Assembly: GCA_964558665.1 (NCBI GenBank)
Contig: CAZLFA010000018.1
Coordinates: forward strand, 1 to 56,540
Length of the DNA: 56,540 nucleotides
Reading direction: 5' to 3'
From: CAZLFA01 sp964558665
GTDB taxonomy: Bacteria > Desulfobacterota > Syntrophia > Syntrophales > PHBD01
A program made the translations under genes and the position numbers. Shown here piece after piece: positions 16,559 through 26,430 of this stretch; position 1 is the first letter of the stretch, and each line of letters starts with the position of its first letter. A model generated the notes under the pieces. That model ran no database searches. It saw only the letters and a list, made by a program, of their open reading frames with translations, and had not been told where the DNA came from.

Positions 16559-17962
16559 CTACTTCTTGTCGTTTTCCGCGTCCCAGCCGCCGCCCATGGA
16601 TTTATAAAGATTAACCATGGCGCTGAACATGCTTCCCTTGGTCTGGATGTAGGTCAGCTCTGTACTGAAGAGGTTTCTCTCCGCATCCAGAACCTCAAGA
16701 TAGCTGCTGTAGCCGTTTTCGTAGCGCAATGCAGCCAGATCCCGGTAAGTGCGCAAAGAGGCAACCTGCTCTCCCTGGGCTTCCATTTTCTCCCGGGTTT
16801 TGCGCTGATCGATAAGGCTGTCTTCAACCTCTTTGAAGGCTGTCTGGATGGTCTGCTGGTATTTGATCAATGTCTGTTTTTGAATTGCCTCTGACGCCTT
16901 CTCCTGGCCGTAGATCCTGCCGGCCATAAATATCGGCAGCGTAATCGTACCGCCGAAATTCCATACCTGGGCCGGTCCGGTGAACAGCTTGGAATAATCC
17001 ACACTGACGGATCCGAGCATACCGGTCAGGGAGATGGTGGGAAAGTAGGCGGCCCTGGCAACTCCTATGCGTGCATTGGCGGCGATAAGATCCTGCTCGG
17101 CCTGCCTGATATCGGGACGGCGGACAAGAATGTCGGACGGCAGTCCTGCCGGCACTTCCGGTATGACAATCTGATCAATATTCTTTCCCCTGTTTACCGG
17201 TCCCGGATTCCTTCCCAGAAGCAGATTGAGGGCATTCTCCTGCTGGGCAACACTCTTTTCCAATTGCGGTATGGACGCTCGAGCGCTTTCATACTCCGAT
17301 TTGACCTGGTTCAGTTCAAGCAGCGAAACCACGCCGGCATTGTAGCGCAGGTTGAAAATATCCAGCGAGTCCTTGCGGGTTTTCAGTGTCTCCTTTGCTA
17401 TTTCCAACTGCCGGTCAAGGCTGCGCAGATTGATGTAAGCATTGGCGACCGACGTCACCATCGAAAGCATCACGGCACGGTATGACTCCTCCTTGCTGAG
17501 CAGATCGGCGCGTGCCGCTTCTGTGGCCCTCCTCAGCTTGCCCCAGAGATCGATTTCCCAGCTTGCATTCAGGGAGGCCTGATAGTTGTTGTAAACCGGA
17601 GACAAGCCCTGCTGCCACCCTGATATCGTCGTCTGCGAGGCATGCTGTCTGGTCAGACCGGCGGTTGCCGTGGCCTGCGGGAACAGATCGCCGCGTGTGG
17701 CGATGTATCTTCCTGAATATTCCTCTATCCGCGCGGCGGCAATAAGCAGGTCCTGGTTGCCCTTTAAAGCAACTTCGATAATCTCATTCAGCGCCGGGTC
17801 ATTGAATTTCTCCCACCACTTGGCATTTATGACGGCCTTGGCGTTTTTTTCCTCGAAACGCCATGCCTTGGGAGTTTCAGTATCAGGACGCTTGTAGTCC
17901 GGCCCTACGGCGCATGCACAAAGAATTGCGGACAGGCAGAATGACAGGAGTACCTTTTTCAT
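16559..17962 (-). CDS. outer-membrane efflux lipoprotein (NodT/OprM-type TolC family)
   Basis: The 467-residue product has a lipoprotein signal (MKKVLLSFCLSAILCACA) followed by the VGPDYKRPD sequence typical of the NodT family. Two repeats of the OEP domain follow, with long coiled-coil helices, LRRATEAARADL and LDAERNLFSTEL. GGAGG upstream selects the ATG at 17962 over the one at 18007. It forms the outer-membrane duct of the RND system and is the last gene of that operon, its start lying just beyond the pump's stop codon. Confidence 0.93.
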   Translation of the reverse strand: MKKVLLSFCLSAILCACAVGPDYKRPDTETPKAWRFEEKNAKAVINAKWWEKFNDPALNEIIEVALKGNQDLLIAAARIEEYSGRYIATRGDLFPQATATAGLTRQHASQTTISGWQQGLSPVYNNYQASLNASWEIDLWGKLRRATEAARADLLSKEESYRAVMLSMVTSVANAYINLRSLDRQLEIAKETLKTRKDSLDIFNLRYNAGVVSLLELNQVKSEYESARASIPQLEKSVAQQENALNLLLGRNPGPVNRGKNIDQIVIPEVPAGLPSDILVRRPDIRQAEQDLIAANARIGVARAAYFPTISLTGMLGSVSVDYSKLFTGPAQVWNFGGTITLPIFMAGRIYGQEKASEAIQKQTLIKYQQTIQTAFKEVEDSLIDQRKTREKMEAQGEQVASLRTYRDLAALRYENGYSSYLEVLDAERNLFSTELTYIQTKGSMFSAMVNLYKSMGGGWDAENDKK

Positions 17963-17963
17963 G

Positions 17964-20900
17964 TCACGCCTCCTCCTTCTTGCCTTCGCCGGCTTTCTCC
18001 GCGTCAATTTCGTGTTTTGCTTCCCCCTGTTCCGGGTGGCCGTCCTTTTTCTTTCTGTGTTCCAGCCTCTCCGTCAACTGATCGAAGAGATAGAAGAAGA
18101 GCGGCACGTAGAGCATAGCCAGCGTCGTCTCACCGATCATGCCGCCGATGATGCCGGTTCCTATCGAATGCCTGCTGTTGGCTCCGGCGCCTACGGCGAT
18201 GGCGAGCGGCAATACACCGAAGATGAAGGCAAGCGACGTCATGATAATGGGGCGAAGCCTCATTTCGCCGGCCAGAACCGTTGCCTCCATGATGGATTTA
18301 CCCTGCTTGCGCAGTTCCACCGCGAATGTCACGCGCAGAAGGGCGTTTTTTGCGCCCAGGCCGATCAACACGAGAAGGCCGATCTGGAAGTAAACGTCGT
18401 TTTCAAGTCCCCGCAGCCAGTTAAAGACCAGGGCGCCGAAGATGCCGAAGGGGACGGCGGTCATGACCGCTCCCGGCAGCGTCCACGATTCGTACTGGGC
18501 GGCAAGGATAAGGAATACGAAGACAAGGCCGAATCCAAAGGCGATGGCGGATGTGCCGCCTGACTTTTTCTCTTCAAAGGCAAGGCCCGACCACGCGAAT
18601 GTATAGCCGGCCGGCAGTGTTTCTTTTGCCGCCTTTTCCATGGCTTCAATCGCCTGTCCTGAACTGTAACCCGAAGCGGCGTTGCCGTTTACCTTGGCTG
18701 CCGGGAAACCGTTGAAGTGGGGTAGAAGATCGGGACCGACCACCCATTTAGTGCTTACCAGTGCCGACAGAGGAACCATCTGGCCTTTGCTCGATCTCGT
18801 GTAAAGGCGGGTGAGGTCATCCGGTTTTTGCCTGTATTGCTGATCTGACTGAAGCACGACCCACCACACACGGCTGTATTCATTGAACTGGCTTGCCGTG
18901 AGTGATCCGAACTGCGCCTGTATCGCGCTGTAGACGTCCTGTACCGGCACTCCCAGCAGGGTCGCCTTTTCCCGGTCGACCTCCGCGCGCAGCTGCTGGC
19001 TGCTCGCGCGGAAGGTGCTGCTCATACCGCTGAGCTCCGGCTGTTTGCGTGCCTTTTCCAGGAACTGCTTGGTGACCTCTTCCAGCTGCTCAGGTTTGCC
19101 GGAGCCGGTATCCTGAATCCAGAACTCGAATCCGCCCGTTGATCCTATTCCCGGGATGGCCGGCGGTGCAATCGGGATTACAAGCGCCTGCTGGATGGAC
19201 TGTGCCGCCTTGTGAACCCTCGTGAGCACCGCCTGTGCGTTTTCCTCGCGCGCTTTCTTGGTGGATCCGTAACGCTCTTCGAAGGGTTTCAATCCCAGAA
19301 AGAAGGCGCCCGCGTTAGTCTTGAAGCCGCCGTCCAGAATGCTGTATCCGGTCAGAGCCGTCCTGAATTCAAGACCCGGAGTGTCCGCGATCAATTTATC
19401 CAGTTGAGTGAGAACTTCCTGGGTGCGGTTCAGACTCGCCGCGTCCGGCATGATGACAGCCGTCATAACGTATCCCTGATCTTCATTGGGGACAAAGCTT
19501 GTCGGGATCGTCATGAAGAGGTGGACAATGGCATAGATCATGATGGCCAACAGTACAAAAGCAACGGCCATCCGTTTGATGACGAGCAGAACAACCCGGC
19601 CGAATGCGTCGGTAAAGCGGGCAAAGCCGCGGTTGAACCAGGCAAAGAATCCTTTTGTCGGAGGAGGCGTGTGTTTGAGCATGACACCGCACATGGCCGG
19701 CGTCAGGGTGAGCGCAACGAAGCCGGATATGATCACCGATATCGCGATGGTTGTGGCGAACTGTTTGTAAAGCTGTCCCGTGGTTCCGGGCAGAAAGGCC
19801 GCCGAGATGAAGACGGAGGACATGACGAGCACCGTAGCGATAACCGGGCTTGTCACCTCTCCCATGGCCTGGATTGTTGCTTCCTTGGGAGCCAGATGAA
19901 ACTGCGACATGTTTCGTTCGACATTCTCGACGACGACAATGGCATCATCAACCACGATGCCGATTGCCAGTATCAATCCGAAGAGCGTGAGGAGATTGAT
20001 GGAGAACCCCAGGGCGATCATGCCTGCGAACGTGCCGATCAGCGCCACGAAGATGGCGATGCAGCAGATGAAGGTGGCGCGGAAATTCTGGAGAAAAAGA
20101 AAAACCACGAGCACAACCAGCACCACGGCTTCGACGAGGGTCTTCTTGACCTCGTCGATGGAGATTTTAACGAATTCGTTTGAATCCATGGCAACCGCGT
20201 AATCGATCCCCTGGGGGAATCGTGTTTTCATGTCTTCCATGGCTTTGCGGACAGCCTTGGAAACCTGAAGGCCGTTTGCGCCGGCCTGCTGGTAGATGGC
20301 AATATATGTTGCAGGAGTGCCGTTCAGCTTGCTGTCGATGATGTATTGCAGAAGTCCCATCTCCGCCCGGGCAACGTCTTTCAGGCGGACGATCGCGGTT
20401 CCGTCCTGGCTGGCGCGGAGAATGATGTTCTCATACTGCGACGCTTCCTTGAAGGGCCGCTGGGTGACGACGGGAAAGGTGAGCTGCACAGCATCGGCGG
20501 TGGGCTGCTGGCCGATCTGGCCGGCCCCGAAAAGCTGGTTCTGGGTGGCTACTGCCTGCTGAATGTCGCTGGTCGTGATTCCGAGCGATGCCATGCGGTC
20601 CGGGTTCATCCAGATGCGCATCGCCTGGTCGGGCACGCCCATGATCGATGCCTGGCCTGCTCCCGGCACTCTCTTCAGCGCGTCGAGGACGTGGACATTG
20701 GCATAGTTGGCAATGTAATTTGCACTGTAACGATTGCCCTTGTCGAAGATCGCGATCAGCATCATTATCGAGGCCGATTTCTTCTGCACGGAAACACCCA
20801 TCTGCGTTACAGCGGAAGGAAGCTGCGGCTGTGCCAGGCTGACTCTGTTCTGTACCTGTACCTGCGCGACGTCCGGGTCCGTTTTAAGGTCGAAATAGAC

Positions 20901-21176
20901 CGTCAGCGTCATCTGGCCGTTTGATGAGCTGGTCGAGGTCATGTAAAGCATGTTGTCGATGCCGTTGATCTGCGCCTCGATCGGAGCAGCGACCGATTCC
21001 GCTACCGTTTGCGAGTCCGCTCCCGGGTAGGTGGCATAGACGGTGACCTGCACGGGGGTGATGGTCGGGTATTGTTCGATGGGCAGCAATGCCATCGATA
21101 CGGAGCCGGCGATGGCAATTATGAGAGAAATGACGGTGGCAAAAATGGGATGCTCAATAAAAAACCGTGAGAACAT
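17964..21176 (-). CDS. RND multidrug efflux pump, HAE1 (AcrB) family
   Basis: The 1070-residue inner-membrane protein is full length for the family, with 12 predicted helices and two large periplasmic loops. MFSRFFIEHPIFATVISLII is the characteristic N-terminus. GIVVDDAIVVVENVERNM in TM4 carries the paired Asp residues of the proton relay. IPGIGSTGGFEFWIQD in the second loop is typical of HAE1 pumps. It would export hydrophobic compounds using proton entry, with the adaptor and outer-membrane duct encoded on either side. GAGGTGA precedes the start. The C-terminal tail is charged (HRKKKDGHPEQGEAKHE). Confidence 0.96.
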   Translation of the reverse strand: MFSRFFIEHPIFATVISLIIAIAGSVSMALLPIEQYPTITPVQVTVYATYPGADSQTVAESVAAPIEAQINGIDNMLYMTSTSSSNGQMTLTVYFDLKTDPDVAQVQVQNRVSLAQPQLPSAVTQMGVSVQKKSASIMMLIAIFDKGNRYSANYIANYANVHVLDALKRVPGAGQASIMGVPDQAMRIWMNPDRMASLGITTSDIQQAVATQNQLFGAGQIGQQPTADAVQLTFPVVTQRPFKEASQYENIILRASQDGTAIVRLKDVARAEMGLLQYIIDSKLNGTPATYIAIYQQAGANGLQVSKAVRKAMEDMKTRFPQGIDYAVAMDSNEFVKISIDEVKKTLVEAVVLVVLVVFLFLQNFRATFICCIAIFVALIGTFAGMIALGFSINLLTLFGLILAIGIVVDDAIVVVENVERNMSQFHLAPKEATIQAMGEVTSPVIATVLVMSSVFISAAFLPGTTGQLYKQFATTIAISVIISGFVALTLTPAMCGVMLKHTPPPTKGFFAWFNRGFARFTDAFGRVVLLVIKRMAVAFVLLAIMIYAIVHLFMTIPTSFVPNEDQGYVMTAVIMPDAASLNRTQEVLTQLDKLIADTPGLEFRTALTGYSILDGGFKTNAGAFFLGLKPFEERYGSTKKAREENAQAVLTRVHKAAQSIQQALVIPIAPPAIPGIGSTGGFEFWIQDTGSGKPEQLEEVTKQFLEKARKQPELSGMSSTFRASSQQLRAEVDREKATLLGVPVQDVYSAIQAQFGSLTASQFNEYSRVWWVVLQSDQQYRQKPDDLTRLYTRSSKGQMVPLSALVSTKWVVGPDLLPHFNGFPAAKVNGNAASGYSSGQAIEAMEKAAKETLPAGYTFAWSGLAFEEKKSGGTSAIAFGFGLVFVFLILAAQYESWTLPGAVMTAVPFGIFGALVFNWLRGLENDVYFQIGLLVLIGLGAKNALLRVTFAVELRKQGKSIMEATVLAGEMRLRPIIMTSLAFIFGVLPLAIAVGAGANSRHSIGTGIIGGMIGETTLAMLYVPLFFYLFDQLTERLEHRKKKDGHPEQGEAKHEIDAEKAGEGKKEEA

Positions 21177-21194
21177 GAAGAATCACCTCAATTA

Positions 21195-22556
21195 TCAGGG
21201 GTTGGTTTTCTTTTTGGCCTCCGCTGCGGGAGGGTTTTTAGAAGCGGTAAACGGTGTCGTTGAGACAGGCTGTGCAGACGGCTTCGGAGCCGCCGCCACC
21301 GGTGACGTTGACGCGGGTTGTGCAGAGGATTTTGGAGCTGTATCCGGTGTTGTCGATGCGGGGTGGGCGGGTGATTGCGCCGCCTGTTTGATTGTCAGCG
21401 GCATACCGGGGCTCAGCATCAGCACTCCGTCAACAACGACCTTCTCGCCGCTCTTGAGTCCTTCAAAGATGAACCAGTCGTTGTCCTTCCAGTCGCCAAC
21501 GGTGACGGGACGCAACTCCGCCTTGTTGTTCTTGTCCACGACCCAGACGAAATGGCCTTTTGCGCTCTGCTGGACGGCGCGCTGCGGGACGAGGATTGCG
21601 TTGGGCCTGACATGGCCTTTCACGCGCACTCTGACAAACTGATTGGGCATCAGTATTCCCTTGGGATTGTCCACGCTGGCGCGAAGAAGAAAAGTTCCCG
21701 TCTGGGCGTTGAAAGATGACTCGGCGAAGGTTATCCGGCCTGTATGCGGAAAAATTGTTCCGTCAACAAGTATCACTTCCACAAGGTAGTTATTGTCCGC
21801 CGGGGGGCGCAGCAGTCCCTTTTTAATCTGATCACGGCCGCTTTGCAGCTCATTTTCCGATAAGCTGAAGTTTATCCACATCGGGGTCAGAACGGCGACC
21901 GTAGTGAGCAGGCTGTTCTGCTGGCTGATGTAAGTTCCTTCTGTTTGCTGTGCGTAACTGGAGATGCCGTCCACCGGGGCGGTGATGACGGTGTACGACA
22001 GGTTGAGTTTTGCCGTTTCCAACTGGGCCCTCGCCTGTGCAACCGCGGCCTCGTAGGTCCGGTACTGGCCGGTGGCATCGTCGAGGTCTTTCTTGGACAC
22101 GGCGTTGCGTTCCGCCAGCGGTTTTATCCTGGCAAGGTTTGCACGCGCCGTTTCCATTGCCGCTTTTTGTCCTTCCATCGCTGCCTGTGCCTGATCCACC
22201 TGCACTTTGAAAGGCTTCTGGTCTATGATGAAAAGCGTCTGTCCCTTTTTGACCATGGCCCCTTCTGTGTAGACGCGTTTTTCGAGGAAGCCGTTGACCC
22301 GGGCCTGGATATTGACCATCCGTGAACTCTGGGTCTGCGCTACATACTCGAGACTGACAGGCACATCCCTGGCTTCAACCGTGACCACGGTAACTTCGGC
22401 GCTTTTTGTTTGAGTCTTGTCCTGGGAAGACTTATCACAGCCCGATGCCAGGAAGAAAAAGGCAAGCAGCGGAATGACTGCCATGCGGCATATAATACAG
22501 CGGATGTTTACCCCCGGTGAAGATTGTGCACTATACCGCTTCCTTTCGACCTGCAT
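21195..22556 (-). CDS. RND periplasmic adaptor (membrane fusion) lipoprotein
   Basis: A roughly 453-residue AcrA-like adaptor. The N-terminus has a hydrophobic stretch ending at a lipobox cysteine (FFFLASGCDKS). VNIQARVNGFLEKRVYTEGAMVKKGQTLFIID is the lipoyl half-motif, and AERNAVSKKDLDDATGQYRTYEAAVAQARAQL the alpha-helical hairpin. A beta-barrel and membrane-proximal domain follow. The C-terminus is an Ala/Pro/Ser/Thr-rich tail of about 60 residues with repeated (S/H)AQPAST-like units, unusual for the family and probably disordered. I use the ATG at 22556 because AGGAGG is better spaced for it than for the ATG at 22562. It heads the efflux operon. Confidence 0.93.
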   Translation of the reverse strand: MQVERKRYSAQSSPGVNIRCIICRMAVIPLLAFFFLASGCDKSSQDKTQTKSAEVTVVTVEARDVPVSLEYVAQTQSSRMVNIQARVNGFLEKRVYTEGAMVKKGQTLFIIDQKPFKVQVDQAQAAMEGQKAAMETARANLARIKPLAERNAVSKKDLDDATGQYRTYEAAVAQARAQLETAKLNLSYTVITAPVDGISSYAQQTEGTYISQQNSLLTTVAVLTPMWINFSLSENELQSGRDQIKKGLLRPPADNNYLVEVILVDGTIFPHTGRITFAESSFNAQTGTFLLRASVDNPKGILMPNQFVRVRVKGHVRPNAILVPQRAVQQSAKGHFVWVVDKNNKAELRPVTVGDWKDNDWFIFEGLKSGEKVVVDGVLMLSPGMPLTIKQAAQSPAHPASTTPDTAPKSSAQPASTSPVAAAPKPSAQPVSTTPFTASKNPPAAEAKKKTNP

Positions 22557-22596
22557 GAACATAAACCTCCTGAAAGTGAATAGACATCAATGTTGC

Positions 22597-22626
22597 AATA
22601 TAGGTCAATGACAACTTATATGTCAA
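22597..22626 (-). promoter_or_regulatory. promoter of the RND efflux operon with overlapping inverted repeat
   Basis: TTGACA (22626-22621) and TATATT (22602-22597) with an 18-base spacer. TGACA-N7-TGTCA overlaps the -35 element and could be a repressor site. No regulator gene adjoins it. Confidence 0.7.
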
Positions 22627-22808
22627 TGGGAAAAGTTTAGTGTAACCTGTTATTTATGCACTCGTGATGTCTGGTTCGCTTCTGTCATGGAAGGATGGTT
22701 TTCACATGGTGATGTCTGCCGTGAAAAGTTTTTTCCAGTTGCTATTGTTGAATATCATGGAGTAGACTTCCGCTCCTTCAATAACCGGATAAGGCTTTTC
22801 TGAATAGG

Positions 22809-23366
22809 ATGGATTTATTTTCTGTTCTCATAATTGCCGTAGCGCTGGGAATGGACGCATTTTCCGTCGCTATCGGTATCGGGGCGGCGGGCGGTGATAA
22901 TCTGCTGAGGCGCGGATTTCGTCTTTCCTTTCATTTCGGGCTTTTTCAGTTTCTGATGCCTGTGGCAGGGTGGATGGCGGGACGGACAATATCAGGTTTC
23001 ATATCGAATTATGATCACTGGATTGCCTTCTTGCTGCTTGCATACGTGGGAGGCAAGATGGTTCGGGAGTCTTTTCACGAAGAAGAAAAAAGAGAACTGA
23101 GCGATCCCACCAGGGGCTGGACTCTGCTGATGCTTTCCGTCGCCACCAGCATTGATGCCCTGGCCGTCGGCTTCAGCTTTGCCTTGCTTAATGTGTCGGT
23201 CTGGTACCCCAGTCTGATCATCGGCATTGTCGCTTTCGTTATGACGGCTGTCGGCATCTCTTTCGGCGGGAAACTGGGAAAGATTTTCGGAAAGAGAGTG
23301 GAAGCCGTGGGAGGCGTGATACTGATCGCCATCGGGTTAAAAATCCTCTACGAACACATGGTATAA
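22809..23366 (+). CDS. mntP: manganese efflux pump MntP
   Basis: The 185-residue protein has six hydrophobic helices in two homologous halves. The paired motifs ALGMDAFSVAIGIG (helix 1) and ATSIDALAVGFSF (helix 4) carry the conserved Asp residues of MntP/YebN, the family that exports Mn(II). Divergent from the RND operon across about 250 bases. I looked for a yybP-ykoY-type manganese riboswitch in the leader and did not find a convincing one. Followed after 11 bases by ogt, so likely co-transcribed. Confidence 0.93.
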   Translation: MDLFSVLIIAVALGMDAFSVAIGIGAAGGDNLLRRGFRLSFHFGLFQFLMPVAGWMAGRTISGFISNYDHWIAFLLLAYVGGKMVRESFHEEEKRELSDPTRGWTLLMLSVATSIDALAVGFSFALLNVSVWYPSLIIGIVAFVMTAVGISFGGKLGKIFGKRVEAVGGVILIAIGLKILYEHMV

Positions 23367-23377
23367 GGAGTAGTATT

Positions 23378-23941
23378 ATGACAACGGCAAAGAATTATGT
23401 GTATCAGATTTTTCCTTCATGCCTGGGAATGTTCGGGGTGGTGGCCGATTCATTGAATAAACGGGAACCGGTCAAGGCTGTCTATCTGCCGGTGAAGAAA
23501 GGCAGACTGGAAGTTGTTATCAAAAAGGAATTTCCCGGCGGCGTTTGCAAAAACAGCAGGGAGGTCGAGCGGATCGGCAAAAGAATCAAAAAGTATCTGG
23601 ACGGGGATAAAGTCCTTTTTTCTACGGACATCCTCGACCTGGCGATATGCTCAGCTTTTCAGAGAAGGGTGCTTGATTTGAATTTTCTTGTTCCACGGGG
23701 AAAGGTTACAACCTACGGAAGGGTAGCGGAAAAACTCGGCTCGTTGCAGTCGTCAAGGGCTGTGGGAACGGCATTGGCCACAAACCCTTTTCCGATCATT
23801 ATCCCCTGTCACCGCGTTGTAAGGTCGGACGGAAGCCTTGGCGGATTCGGCGGAGGACTCGAGATGAAAAAAGCCCTCCTGGAGATGGAGGGCGTAAAGT
23901 TTGGCAGTAACGGCCGCGTTCTTCCCGGGTTTATCGTATAA
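23378..23941 (+). CDS. ogt: methylated-DNA--protein-cysteine methyltransferase
   Basis: The 187-residue suicide enzyme takes alkyl groups from O6-alkylguanine. The C-terminal domain has the acceptor Cys144 in PCHRVV, the winged-helix TTYGRVAEKLG, and the terminal GLEMKKALLEMEGV. The N-terminal half is a divergent ribonuclease-H-like domain. AAGGAG precedes the ATG. It converges on proB with two bases between the stops. Confidence 0.92.
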   Translation: MTTAKNYVYQIFPSCLGMFGVVADSLNKREPVKAVYLPVKKGRLEVVIKKEFPGGVCKNSREVERIGKRIKKYLDGDKVLFSTDILDLAICSAFQRRVLDLNFLVPRGKVTTYGRVAEKLGSLQSSRAVGTALATNPFPIIIPCHRVVRSDGSLGGFGGGLEMKKALLEMEGVKFGSNGRVLPGFIV

Positions 23942-23943
23942 GG

Positions 23944-25089
23944 TTATTTGGTCCTCTTCTCCTTGGCCACGGCCAGGTTGTCTCGGTGTATTACCTCATC
24001 GTAATCCTTGTAGCCGAGAACCTGTTCGATTTTCGATGTCTTCAGTCCCATTATCTTGTGAATCTCCGCCGAGGTGTAGTTCACCAGCCCCTTGGCGAGC
24101 GGTGTCCCTTCGCAATCCACACAGGTGACAGGATCGCCGATGCTGAATTCCCCTTCCACATCCACAATGCCCGATGGCAGCAGGCTTTTGCCTTCGCGCA
24201 CCAGCGCTTTCTTGGCCCCTTCGTCGATTATAAGTCTGCCCCGTGATTTGAGCGTGAAGGCGATCCAGTATTTTCGGCTGTTAAGATGTTCGCTCATGGG
24301 GAGGAAGAGAGTACCTGTTTCGGCTCCTGAAAATATCTCTCTCAGGACGCCTTTGCGTTTCCCGGATGCTATAATATAGGGTATGCCGGAAGCTGCTATC
24401 TTTTTAGCCGCAATGACCTTGCTTCTCATTCCTCCCGTTCCTACGTCCGATGTCTCTGATGTGGCAGCGGCTTCAAGATCCTCGGTAAATTCTTTAACCA
24501 GAGGGATGACTTTTGCCTTCTTGGACTTCTCCGGGTTTTTGTCGTACAACCCTTCCGTGCTTGTCAGGTTGATGACGAGGTTAGCCTCCATCAGGTTGGC
24601 AATCATGGCTGCCAGGTGGTCGTTATCGCCGAATCTGATCTCATCGACTGATACGGAATCGTTTTCGTTGATGATGGCGATCACTCCCCAATCCATGAGC
24701 GTGCTTAAAGTGTTGCGGACATTCAGATAGCGCTTGCGATCCACGAGGTCCGAGTTGGTAAGCAGGATTTGTCCGACGTAAAGATCATGCTTCCGGAAGG
24801 CATTGGAATAAACCCTCATCAGACGCCCCTGACCAATGGCCGCCGCCGCCTGTTTCTGCGGCATGCTCTTCAGCGGGCCGGTGATGCCCATACGGTGTTT
24901 GCCGGAGGCGATCGCGCCCGATGTCACTATCACAACCTGACGCCCCTCCTTTTTCAGATCCGCAATTTCTTCGACCAGATGATCTATGATCTGACGGTCA
25001 AGACCGTCCTTGCCCGTCAACACGGCGCTGCCGATCTTGATCAGAACTTTTTTCACCCCTGATACGATTTCATCTCTTGTAGCTTTCAT
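23944..25089 (-). CDS. proB: glutamate 5-kinase with C-terminal PUA domain
   Basis: The 381-residue enzyme phosphorylates glutamate in the first step of proline synthesis. The amino-acid-kinase fold (about 1-255) shows VLIKIGSAVLT, VTSGAIASGKHRMG, INENDSVSVDEIRFGDND and GTGGMRSKVIAAKKIA. The PUA domain (about 275-360) follows. It starts seven bases after obg, a common arrangement. No proA is in the window. Confidence 0.96.
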   Translation of the reverse strand: MKATRDEIVSGVKKVLIKIGSAVLTGKDGLDRQIIDHLVEEIADLKKEGRQVVIVTSGAIASGKHRMGITGPLKSMPQKQAAAAIGQGRLMRVYSNAFRKHDLYVGQILLTNSDLVDRKRYLNVRNTLSTLMDWGVIAIINENDSVSVDEIRFGDNDHLAAMIANLMEANLVINLTSTEGLYDKNPEKSKKAKVIPLVKEFTEDLEAAATSETSDVGTGGMRSKVIAAKKIAASGIPYIIASGKRKGVLREIFSGAETGTLFLPMSEHLNSRKYWIAFTLKSRGRLIIDEGAKKALVREGKSLLPSGIVDVEGEFSIGDPVTCVDCEGTPLAKGLVNYTSAEIHKIMGLKTSKIEQVLGYKDYDEVIHRDNLAVAKEKRTK

Positions 25090-25096
25090 TGCTTTT

Positions 25097-26107
25097 TTAT
25101 GAAGACCTCTCCGAGTCCAGTATTTGCGCCATCCTGAATATTATGGCATCCACGCCCTCGCCGGTTGCGGCAGAAAACGGATAGACATCAATACCCTTCT
25201 TTTTAAATCTTTCCGACACTCTTTTAATCCTTTCCCTTGTATTAGGCAAGTCTGTTTTGCTGATGCCGACGATCTGGGGCTTTTCTGTAAGCGATGGACT
25301 GAACAGCGTCAGCTCCCGGTTGACCGTTTCGAAATTCTTCCAGGAGTCGACTCTTCCTTCGGCCGATATATCCAGGATGTGGAACAGAATTTTTGTCCTT
25401 TCGATATGGCGGAGAAATTTGACGCCCATGCCTGCGCCCCTGTGGGCTCCTTCTATAAGTCCGGGAATGTCTGCAAGTACAAAGGATTTGTCATGGCCGA
25501 TGCTGACTACACCCAGATTCGGCTTTAAGGTGGTAAAGGGGTAGTCGGCGATTTTCGGTCTGGCGGCGGACACACGGGAGATAAAAGTGGATTTCCCGGC
25601 ATTCGGCAGGCCGATGATTCCTACGTCGGCAAGAAGTTTGAGCTCCAGAAGAATAAATCTCTCTTCGCCGGGCATGCCGTCCTGGGCGAAGCGCGGCGCC
25701 CTGTTGGTGGATGTGGCAAACCGTGCATTGCCGCGTCCTCCTATGCCTCCTTTTGCAGCGATGCACCGCTGGCCGTCAACGGTCAGGTCGGCAAGCACCT
25801 CTCCTGATTCTGCATCCTTCACAACCGTGCCCACCGGTACGACAATGACAATATCCTGCGAATCTCTTCCGGTGCGGTTGCTTCCTTCTCCGTGCCCTCC
25901 GTGTTTAGCCACGTGATGCTGACGATACTTTAAATCCTGCAAAGTCTGATGTGTGCCCGATGCCCTGACGATGATATCTCCGCCTCTGCCGCCGTCTCCG
26001 CCGTTCGGGCCTCCGCGCGGCACATACTTCTCCCTGCGGAAGCTTACACAGCCTCTGCCGCCGTCACCCGCCTTAATGTATATTTTCGCTTCGTCTATGA
26101 ATTTCAT
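25097..26107 (-). CDS. obg: GTPase Obg/CgtA
   Basis: The 336-residue ribosome-associated GTPase has the glycine-rich Obg fold (about 1-158, KIYIKAGDGGRGCVSFRREK), then the G domain with GLPNAGKST (G1), DIPGLIEGAHRGAGMG (G3) and SKTDL (G4). It lacks the C-terminal OCT extension, as many proteobacterial forms do. It is unusual that a 177-bp MITE-like element begins only 27 bases upstream of the ATG, so any promoter independent of rplU-rpmA must lie in or beyond that element. Confidence 0.96.
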   Translation of the reverse strand: MKFIDEAKIYIKAGDGGRGCVSFRREKYVPRGGPNGGDGGRGGDIIVRASGTHQTLQDLKYRQHHVAKHGGHGEGSNRTGRDSQDIVIVVPVGTVVKDAESGEVLADLTVDGQRCIAAKGGIGGRGNARFATSTNRAPRFAQDGMPGEERFILLELKLLADVGIIGLPNAGKSTFISRVSAARPKIADYPFTTLKPNLGVVSIGHDKSFVLADIPGLIEGAHRGAGMGVKFLRHIERTKILFHILDISAEGRVDSWKNFETVNRELTLFSPSLTEKPQIVGISKTDLPNTRERIKRVSERFKKKGIDVYPFSAATGEGVDAIIFRMAQILDSERSS

Positions 26108-26133
26108 ACTTGATCACTGTATTAATACATATA

Positions 26134-26310
26134 AACCCGGATTACACAAGAGAACGTATAGGTTCTTGGATAAGTGAACGTTATCCTGGTCAAGGGGACT
26201 TTCCGCGACTCAGAATATTTTTCACAAGAAAAATATTTGATTCGCCGCTTGAAAGCCCCTTTGAGCAGGATGCCAAAGGGTGTTACTTTTTTTATCGGGT
26301 AATTTGGAAT
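26134..26310 (+). repeat. MITE-like hairpin element copy D (family I, complete, flipped-core form)
   Basis: Ends are AACCCGGATTAC at the left and GGTAATTTGGAA at the right. The left flank (CTTGGATAAGTGAACGTTAT) is the reverse complement of the right flank of copies B and C, and the right flank (ATGCCAAAGGGTGTTAC) that of their left. The core between them keeps the same orientation as B and C. The hairpin spans 26183-26271. It splits obg-proB from csp-rpmA-rplU. Confidence 0.9.
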
Positions 26311-26338
26311 AAATAACACATTTCTCGCGGTCTTTTGC

Positions 26339-26371
26339 AAAAAAATAAAGGCACTTTTTAAAGTGCCTTTT
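26339..26371 (-). terminator. rho-independent terminator of the rplU-rpmA-csp transcript
   Basis: Read on the minus strand, GGCACTT pairs with AAGTGCC and is followed by TTTATTTTTTT. It lies about 60 bases beyond the csp stop. Confidence 0.85.
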
Positions 26372-26430
26372 CTATCGATATTCAATGTCTGTAGTATTAA
26401 ATATTGTAAGCAGATTTATGGAGAAAAAAT

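Noticed and set aside
19212..20183. Plus-strand ORF of 323 codons inside the RND pump gene
   Set aside because: Antisense shadow of a conserved pump; low-complexity charged product, no start signal.
22627..22808. Manganese riboswitch (yybP-ykoY type) ahead of mntP
   Set aside because: I could not find the expected conserved internal-loop sequences or a supported hairpin set.
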